Assembly: GCA_949288585.1 (NCBI GenBank)
Contig: CASEKR010000003.1
Location: 103,497 to 167,496, forward strand
Direction of reading: 5' to 3'
Source: an uncultured Bacteroides sp.
GTDB lineage: Bacteria > Bacteroidota > Bacteroidia > Bacteroidales > Bacteroidaceae
DNA length: 64,000 bases
Shown here: in pieces, positions 59,247 through 64,000 of the stretch
How the letters are laid out: the number at the start of each line of letters is the position of its first letter
Position numbering within the stretch: position 1 is the stretch's first letter
The notes under the pieces: model-generated
What the model was told of the DNA's origin: nothing
Databases searched by the model: none
The model's input: the letters and a program-made list of their open reading frames with translations, nothing else
Position numbers and translations under genes: made by a program

Positions 59247-60527
59247 ATGGCCAAACAATTCAAGCCCGAGACCCTGTGCGTACAAGCCGGATGGTCTCCC
59301 AAGAAAGGGGAACCGCGCGTGCTCCCCATCTACCAAAGCACCACGTTCAAATATGACACCAGCGAACAGATGGCCCGGCTCTTCGACCTGGAAGACAGTG
59401 GATACTTCTACACCCGCCTCCAGAATCCCACGAACGACGCCGTGGCCGCCAAGATAGCCGCCCTGGAAGGTGGCGTGGGCGCGATGCTCACTTCCAGCGG
59501 ACAGGCCGCCAACTTCTACGCCGTGTTCAACATCTGCCAGGCGGGCGACCACTTCGTATGCTCGTCGGCCATCTACGGGGGCACGTTCAACCTCTTCAAC
59601 GTGACGATGAAGAAGCTGGGCATCGACGTGACTTTCGTCAATCCCGACGACCCGGAGGAGGAAATCGCCAAGGCTTTCCGTCCCAACACCAAGGCGTTGT
59701 TCGGCGAAACCATCTCCAACCCCGCGCTCGAAGTGCTAGATATTGAGAAGTTCGCCCGCATCGCCCATTCGCACGGCGTGCCCCTCATCGTGGACAACAC
59801 CTTCCCCACGCCCATCAACTGCCGCCCCTTCGAATGGGGTGCCGACATCGTGGTGCACTCCACCACCAAGTACATGGACGGACATGCCACCTCGGTGGGT
59901 GGCGCCATCGTGGACAGCGGCAACTTCGACTGGGATGCCCATGCCGAGAAATTCCCCGGCCTCTGCACGCCCGACGAGTCCTACCACGGCCTGACCTACA
60001 CGAAAGCCTTCGGCAAGATGGCCTACATCACCAAGGCCACTGCCCAGTTGATGCGCGACTTGGGCAGCATCCAGTCGCCCATGAACGCCTTCCTGCTGAA
60101 CCTCGGCTTGGAAACCCTGCACCTGCGCATGCCCCAGCATTGCAAGAACGCGAAGAAAGTGGCCGAATATCTCCAAAAGAACGACAAGGTGGCTTGGGTG
60201 AACTATTGCGGCCTGCCCGGCAACAAATATTATGAATTGGCGCAGAAGTACATGCCCAACGGCTCGTGCGGCGTCATCTCCTTCGGCTTGAAAGGCGGAC
60301 GCGAAGTGGCCATCCGCTTCATGGACCACCTGAAGCTGGCAGCCATCGTCACCCACGTGGCCGATGCCCGCACCTGCGTGTTGCACCCCGCCAGTCATAC
60401 GCACCGCCAGCTGACGGACGAACAGCTCATCGAGGCAGGCGTGCGCCCCGATCTCATTCGCTTCTCCGTAGGCATCGAGAATGCCGAGGACATCATCGCG
60501 GACATTGAGCAGGCCCTGAACGCTTGA
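59247..60527 (+). CDS. metY: O-acetylhomoserine aminocarboxypropyltransferase (sulfhydrylase)
   Basis: MetY makes homocysteine directly from O-acetylhomoserine and sulfide. The 426-residue PLP enzyme has the Cys/Met-metabolism family features: ETLCVQAGW, YTRLQNPTNDAVAAKIAALEGG, and PLP Lys208 in VVHSTTKYMDGHATSVGG. It is slightly longer than cystathionine gamma-synthase, as expected for MetY. A related O-succinylhomoserine activity is possible. It is a single-gene unit ending at a hairpin. Confidence 0.93.
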   Translation: MAKQFKPETLCVQAGWSPKKGEPRVLPIYQSTTFKYDTSEQMARLFDLEDSGYFYTRLQNPTNDAVAAKIAALEGGVGAMLTSSGQAANFYAVFNICQAGDHFVCSSAIYGGTFNLFNVTMKKLGIDVTFVNPDDPEEEIAKAFRPNTKALFGETISNPALEVLDIEKFARIAHSHGVPLIVDNTFPTPINCRPFEWGADIVVHSTTKYMDGHATSVGGAIVDSGNFDWDAHAEKFPGLCTPDESYHGLTYTKAFGKMAYITKATAQLMRDLGSIQSPMNAFLLNLGLETLHLRMPQHCKNAKKVAEYLQKNDKVAWVNYCGLPGNKYYELAQKYMPNGSCGVISFGLKGGREVAIRFMDHLKLAAIVTHVADARTCVLHPASHTHRQLTDEQLIEAGVRPDLIRFSVGIENAEDIIADIEQALNA

Positions 60528-60584
60528 CGCACCGCTCGACAAGGAGAGAGCAAACCGCTCGATAGTGAGAGAGCAGGTTGCGAG

Positions 60585-60628
60585 CAATCCCTTGCAGAAG
60601 CCCCTCCTCTGCAAGGGATTGTCTTATT
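60585..60628 (+). terminator. Terminator of metY
   Basis: CAATCCCTTGCAGA (60585-60598) pairs perfectly with 60608-60621, followed by TCTTATTT. Upstream, CCGCTCGA occurs twice as a short direct repeat. Confidence 0.8.
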
Positions 60629-60738
60629 TCCGCTGTGAAGACGGGTTTCCTTTCAAAAAACAATTCTTTTCCGCCCATCGCTTTCAATCTTTAACATTTT
60701 TCAGTCAAACAACTAACAGATTTCACACAGATTATCCG

Positions 60739-60746
60739 TAATTTTG
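60739..60746 (+). promoter_or_regulatory. -7 promoter box for maeB
   Basis: TAATTTTG on the plus strand, about 55 bases before the ATG at 60801. Confidence 0.6.
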
Positions 60747-60800
60747 CGGTCGCGATAGTGGAAATATAAAAAAGATACTAACAACATTCATTATACAGAT

Positions 60801-63086
60801 ATGGCAAAAATAACCAAAGAAGCCGCCTTGCTCTACCACTCCATGGGCAAGCCGGGAAAAATCGAAGTAGTACCTACCAAACCTTACAGTACGCAGACCG
60901 ACCTCTCGCTGGCCTATTCGCCGGGCGTGGCCGAACCGTGCTTGGAGATTGAAAAGAATCCCATCGACGCCTACAAGTACACGGCGAAGGGCAACCTGGT
61001 GGCCGTCATTTCCAACGGTACCGCCGTGCTCGGCCTGGGCGACATCGGCGCCATGGCGGGCAAGCCGGTGATGGAAGGCAAGGGATTGCTGTTTAAGATA
61101 TATGCCGGCATCGATGTGTTCGACATCGAGGTGAACGAGAAAGACCCCGACAAGTTCGTCGAAGCCGTCAAAGCCATCGCGCCCACCTTCGGCGGCATCA
61201 ACCTGGAGGACATCAAGGCCCCCGAGTGTTTCGAGATAGAACGCCGCCTGAAGGAAGAACTGGACATCCCCGTCATGCACGACGACCAGCACGGCACGGC
61301 CATCATCTCCAGTGCCGGGCTGCTCAACGCGCTGGAAGTGGCCGGCAAGCGGATTGAAGACGTGAAAATCGTGGTGAACGGCGCCGGCGCGTCGGCTGTC
61401 TCTTGCACGAAACTCTACATCTCGCTGGGCGCCCGCCTGGAGAACGTAGTGATGCTGGACAGCAAAGGAGTCATCCGCAAGGACCGCGAAGGCCTGAACG
61501 AACAGAAACGCTACTTTGCCACCGACCGGGACATCCACACCCTGGCCGAAGCCATCGAGGGGGCAGATGTCTTCCTGGGTCTCTCCAAAGGCAACGTACT
61601 GACGCAAGACATGGTACGCTCGATGGCGAAAGACCCCATCGTGTTCGCCCTGGCCAACCCCACGCCCGAGATTTCCTACGAAGACGCCATGGCCGCACGC
61701 CCCGACGTGCTGATGGCCACGGGCCGCTCGGATTATCCCAACCAGATAAACAACGTCATCGGCTTCCCCTACATCTTCCGTGGCGCATTGGATACTCATG
61801 CCAAGGCCATCAACGAGGAGATGAAGATTGCTGCCGTCCGCGCCATCGCCGGCCTGGCCAAGCAACCGGTGCCGGACGTAGTGAACAACGCCTACCACGT
61901 AAACGACCTGACCTTCGGGCGCGACTACTTCATCCCGAAACCCGTAGACCCGCGCCTCATCACCGAAGTGTCGTGCGCCGTGGCACGCGCGGCCATCGAG
62001 AGCGGAGTGGCACGCACCCCCATCACCGACTGGGACGCCTACAAGCAGCACCTGCTGGAACTGATGGGCTATGAGAGCCAGTTCACCGCCCAACTCTACG
62101 AACTGGCCCGCCAGAATCCCCAGCGCGTGGTCTTTGCCGAAGGTACGCACCCCAAGATGCTGAAGGCCGCCGTCGAGGCCAAGGCCGAAGGCATCTGCCA
62201 GCCCATCCTGCTGGGCAACGACGAACTCATCGCCAAGATGGCCAAGAAGCTCAACCTGAGCTTAGAAGGCATCGAAGTGGTGAACCTGCGCCATCCGGAC
62301 GAACAGGAACGCCGCGAACGCTACGCCCACATCCTGGCCCAAAAACGCGCAAGAGAGGGCGCTACCTATGAGGAAGCCAACGATAAGATGTTCGAGCGCA
62401 ACTACTTCGGCATGATGATGGTGGAAACGGGCGAAGCCGACGCCTTCATCACAGGGCTGTACACGAAGTATAGCAACACCATCAAGGTAGCCAAGGAAGT
62501 CATCGGCATACAACCGGGCTACAAGACCTTCGCTACGATGCACATCCTCAATTCGAAGAAAGGCATCATGTTCCTGGCCGACACGCTCATCAACCGCCAT
62601 CCGGACACGAACATGCTCATCGACATCGCCAAGCTGACGGACAAGACCGTGCGCTTCTTCAACCAGACACCTGTCATCGCCATGCTGAGCTATTCGAACT
62701 TCGGCGCCGACACCGAGGGAAGCCCCGTCTGCGTACACGAAGCCGTGGACTACATGCAGACACACTACCCCGACCTGGCCATCGACGGAGAAATGCAAGT
62801 GAACTTCGCACTCAACCGCGAACTGCGCGACCAGAAGTACCCCTTCACGCGTCTGAACGGCAAGGAAGTCAACACACTCATCTTCCCCACCCTCTCGTCG
62901 GCCAACGCAGGCTACCAACTCCTCCAAGGGATGCACACGGACGGCGAACTGATTGGCCCGATACAAATGGGGTTGAACAAGCCCATCCACTTCACGGACT
63001 TCGAAAGCTCGGTGCGCGACATCGTGAACATCACGGCCGTGGCCGCTATCGACGCCATCGTGGCCAAGAAAAAAGCTGAACAATGA
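60801..63086 (+). CDS. maeB: NADP-dependent malic enzyme with phosphotransacetylase-like domain
   Basis: MaeB decarboxylates malate to pyruvate, yielding NADPH. The 761-residue protein matches E. coli MaeB in length. The malic domain occupies about 1-425 ([30 protein letters not shown], and the cofactor loop [12 protein letters not shown]). A C-terminal phosphate acetyltransferase-like domain (about 430-761, from [15 protein letters not shown]) is regulatory in MaeB. It overlaps the start of a small membrane protein by four bases. Confidence 0.96.
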   Translation: MAKITKEAALLYHSMGKPGKIEVVPTKPYSTQTDLSLAYSPGVAEPCLEIEKNPIDAYKYTAKGNLVAVISNGTAVLGLGDIGAMAGKPVMEGKGLLFKIYAGIDVFDIEVNEKDPDKFVEAVKAIAPTFGGINLEDIKAPECFEIERRLKEELDIPVMHDDQHGTAIISSAGLLNALEVAGKRIEDVKIVVNGAGASAVSCTKLYISLGARLENVVMLDSKGVIRKDREGLNEQKRYFATDRDIHTLAEAIEGADVFLGLSKGNVLTQDMVRSMAKDPIVFALANPTPEISYEDAMAARPDVLMATGRSDYPNQINNVIGFPYIFRGALDTHAKAINEEMKIAAVRAIAGLAKQPVPDVVNNAYHVNDLTFGRDYFIPKPVDPRLITEVSCAVARAAIESGVARTPITDWDAYKQHLLELMGYESQFTAQLYELARQNPQRVVFAEGTHPKMLKAAVEAKAEGICQPILLGNDELIAKMAKKLNLSLEGIEVVNLRHPDEQERRERYAHILAQKRAREGATYEEANDKMFERNYFGMMMVETGEADAFITGLYTKYSNTIKVAKEVIGIQPGYKTFATMHILNSKKGIMFLADTLINRHPDTNMLIDIAKLTDKTVRFFNQTPVIAMLSYSNFGADTEGSPVCVHEAVDYMQTHYPDLAIDGEMQVNFALNRELRDQKYPFTRLNGKEVNTLIFPTLSSANAGYQLLQGMHTDGELIGPIQMGLNKPIHFTDFESSVRDIVNITAVAAIDAIVAKKKAEQ

Positions 63087-63256
63087 GCCGACGGCGCCTC
63101 TCGAAATCGCAGTGCGTGTGCATAGCGCTCCTTTGGGGAGCACTATGTTACTTGGTGCTCACGGGAGCCAAGCGCGTGGACGGGCCTGTCATCCTGATGA
63201 TTCTCCTCTCGGGCGCGCTGGTATTCATACCTATCGTCAAAGCACTGCGGAAATAA
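63083..63256 (+). CDS. Small two-helix membrane protein
   Basis: A 57-codon frame starts with an ATG overlapping the maeB stop (ATGA). The peptide has a basic start ([10 protein letters not shown]), a first hydrophobic helix (about 11-28, with CVCIALLWGALCYLVLTG), a short polar turn (AKRVDGP), a second helix (about 36-51) and a basic end (KALRK). The four-base overlap implies translational coupling to maeB. It has no recognised domain. It is followed by a terminator, which supports its being the last gene of the unit. Confidence 0.65.
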   Translation: MSRRRLSKSQCVCIALLWGALCYLVLTGAKRVDGPVILMILLSGALVFIPIVKALRK

Positions 63257-63288
63257 CAAATACAGGCAAGGCCGCCAAAGGACAACCC

Positions 63289-63327
63289 AAAGAGGGTGTA
63301 TCGTAATATGCGATTCACCCTCTTTTT
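63289..63327 (+). terminator. Terminator of the maeB unit
   Basis: AAAGAGGGTG (63289-63298) pairs with CACCCTCTTT (63316-63325), with an inner ATCG/CGAT pairing and T run. The stretch to 63461 holds nothing further. Confidence 0.85.
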
Positions 63328-63461
63328 GCATTTCCCCCAATCATGCTGCAAAGTATCAAAGAATACAAGCGGCGTTTGTGGAAGCATACATTGACAGTCC
63401 CTTGCTGCACGTTTCCTGGAAAATTTACAGAAAGAAATCAAAGAACTAAATGTATAAACAC

Positions 63462-63469
63462 TATCTTTG
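63462..63469 (+). promoter_or_regulatory. -7 promoter box for the GNAT gene
   Basis: TATCTTTG on the plus strand, 26 bases before the ATG at 63496. Confidence 0.6.
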
Positions 63470-63495
63470 CGCAAACCTATCAGTGATATAGCGCA

Positions 63496-64000
63496 ATGGA
63501 ACAGGAAACGACTCATCAACTGGCTACTTCGCGTTTGATTCTCCGCCCTTGGCGGGAATCGGATGCGGAGGCCTTGTACAAATACGCCAAAGACCCTGCC
63601 ATCGGTCCCGTTGCGGGCTGGCCTCCTCATACTTCGGTAGCGGACAGTTTGGAAATAATTCGCACGGTGTTTGCCGCTCCCGAAACGTATGCGGTGATAT
63701 TGAAAGCGACGGACGAGCCGGTAGGCAGTGTGGGAATCATGTTCGGAGACGGTTTGCACAGTGCTGAAATGCAGACGGGTGAGGCGGAAATAGGCTATTG
63801 GATAGGTGTACCGTATTGGGGGCAAGGACTGATACCCGAAGCCGTGCGTTGCCTGCTGAAAAGGTGTTTTGAGGATTTGGGAATGACCGCCGTCTGGTGC
63901 GGGTATTATGACGGCAACGTGAAATCCCGGCGTGTGATGGAGAAATGCGGCTTCCGCTTTCATCATACGGAAGAAGGCAAGACTTCTCCGCTTGGCGATG
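63496..64000 (+). CDS. GNAT family N-acetyltransferase, RimJ/RimL type (3' end outside window)
   Basis: The frame opens MEQETTHQLATSRLILRPW and runs 168 codons to the window edge without a stop. It has the RimJ/RimL-like features: RLILRPWRESDAEAL at the start, the acetyl-CoA-binding loop GVPYWGQGLIPEAVRCLL, and a late strand with NVKSRRVMEKCGF. Members acetylate protein N-termini or small molecules; the substrate is unknown. Only a few C-terminal residues are likely missing. Confidence 0.9.
   Translation, partial: MEQETTHQLATSRLILRPWRESDAEALYKYAKDPAIGPVAGWPPHTSVADSLEIIRTVFAAPETYAVILKATDEPVGSVGIMFGDGLHSAEMQTGEAEIGYWIGVPYWGQGLIPEAVRCLLKRCFEDLGMTAVWCGYYDGNVKSRRVMEKCGFRFHHTEEGKTSPLGD

Overview
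This 64 kb window is a chromosomal segment of a GC-rich member of the Bacteroidales (Bacteroidota). Four things point there. Most transcription units start behind the Bacteroidota -7 box TAnnTTTG, often with TTTG 19-21 bases upstream. The encoded proteins are the Bacteroidales versions: a TamA-like lipoprotein beside TamB, a DUF5106 thioredoxin-fold protein, a two-domain RibBA, a malic enzyme fused to a phosphotransacetylase-like domain, and a ThrA-ApgM-ThrC threonine operon. The tRNA genes do not encode CCA. Shine-Dalgarno sequences are mostly absent. I see no prophage, transposase, integrase or CRISPR array, so this reads as a core region with unusual intergenic DNA.

Layout. 1-6.9 kb: a partial DUF456 membrane protein, an unknown lipoprotein with a membrane domain, an XRE regulator, an acyltransferase, an AraC regulator, ispF with an FAH-family hydrolase, and a SUI1-type protein. 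7-10 kb: the rplM-rpsI-rpsB-tsf translation operon. 10.4-14.9 kb: purB, a pseudouridine synthase with a very long disordered N-terminus, and asnS. 15-19 kb: a DUF5106 protein, an LTA-synthase-like membrane enzyme and an MscS channel. 19.3-24.6 kb: thrA-apgM-thrC behind a candidate threonine leader peptide. 24.7-30.2 kb: radA, two tRNA-Val genes and carB with an abnormal N-terminus. 30.3-31.9 kb: an HU-like protein and a nucleotidyltransferase. 32-41.5 kb: tamL, tamB and a hybrid histidine kinase. 41.5-46.4 kb: a MATE exporter, an M16 peptidase, a cyclophilin and a sigma-54 response regulator. 46.4-51.8 kb: a candidate structured RNA, an S9 peptidase, a RluA-type enzyme, fabG and a TetR regulator. 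52-52.5 kb: tRNA-fMet, tRNA-Asp and tRNA-Pro. 52.6-57.6 kb: an aminotransferase, ribBA, an LptF/LptG-type permease and an SRPBCC protein. 57.9-64 kb: tRNA-Met, an amidase, metY, maeB with a small membrane protein, and a partial GNAT acetyltransferase.

The most striking unexplained signal is a family of intergenic arrays at six places (582, 10208, 26523, 34424, 46532 and 57716). Each is a head-to-tail run of 22-bp units built on the core CGCACTCGGGACAAACG plus about five variable bases. The period is an exact 22 bp in nearly every unit although the sequence varies, and the arrays mostly sit between the 3' end of one transcription unit and the promoter of the next. Two unrelated arrays with equally strict periods lie at 19095 (24 bp, eight units) and 30241 (22 bp, in the leader of the HU-like gene). 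Other points to check are the carB start region, the thr leader, the RNA-like segment at 46.8 kb and a possible complete phosphorelay encoded by two units 4 kb apart.
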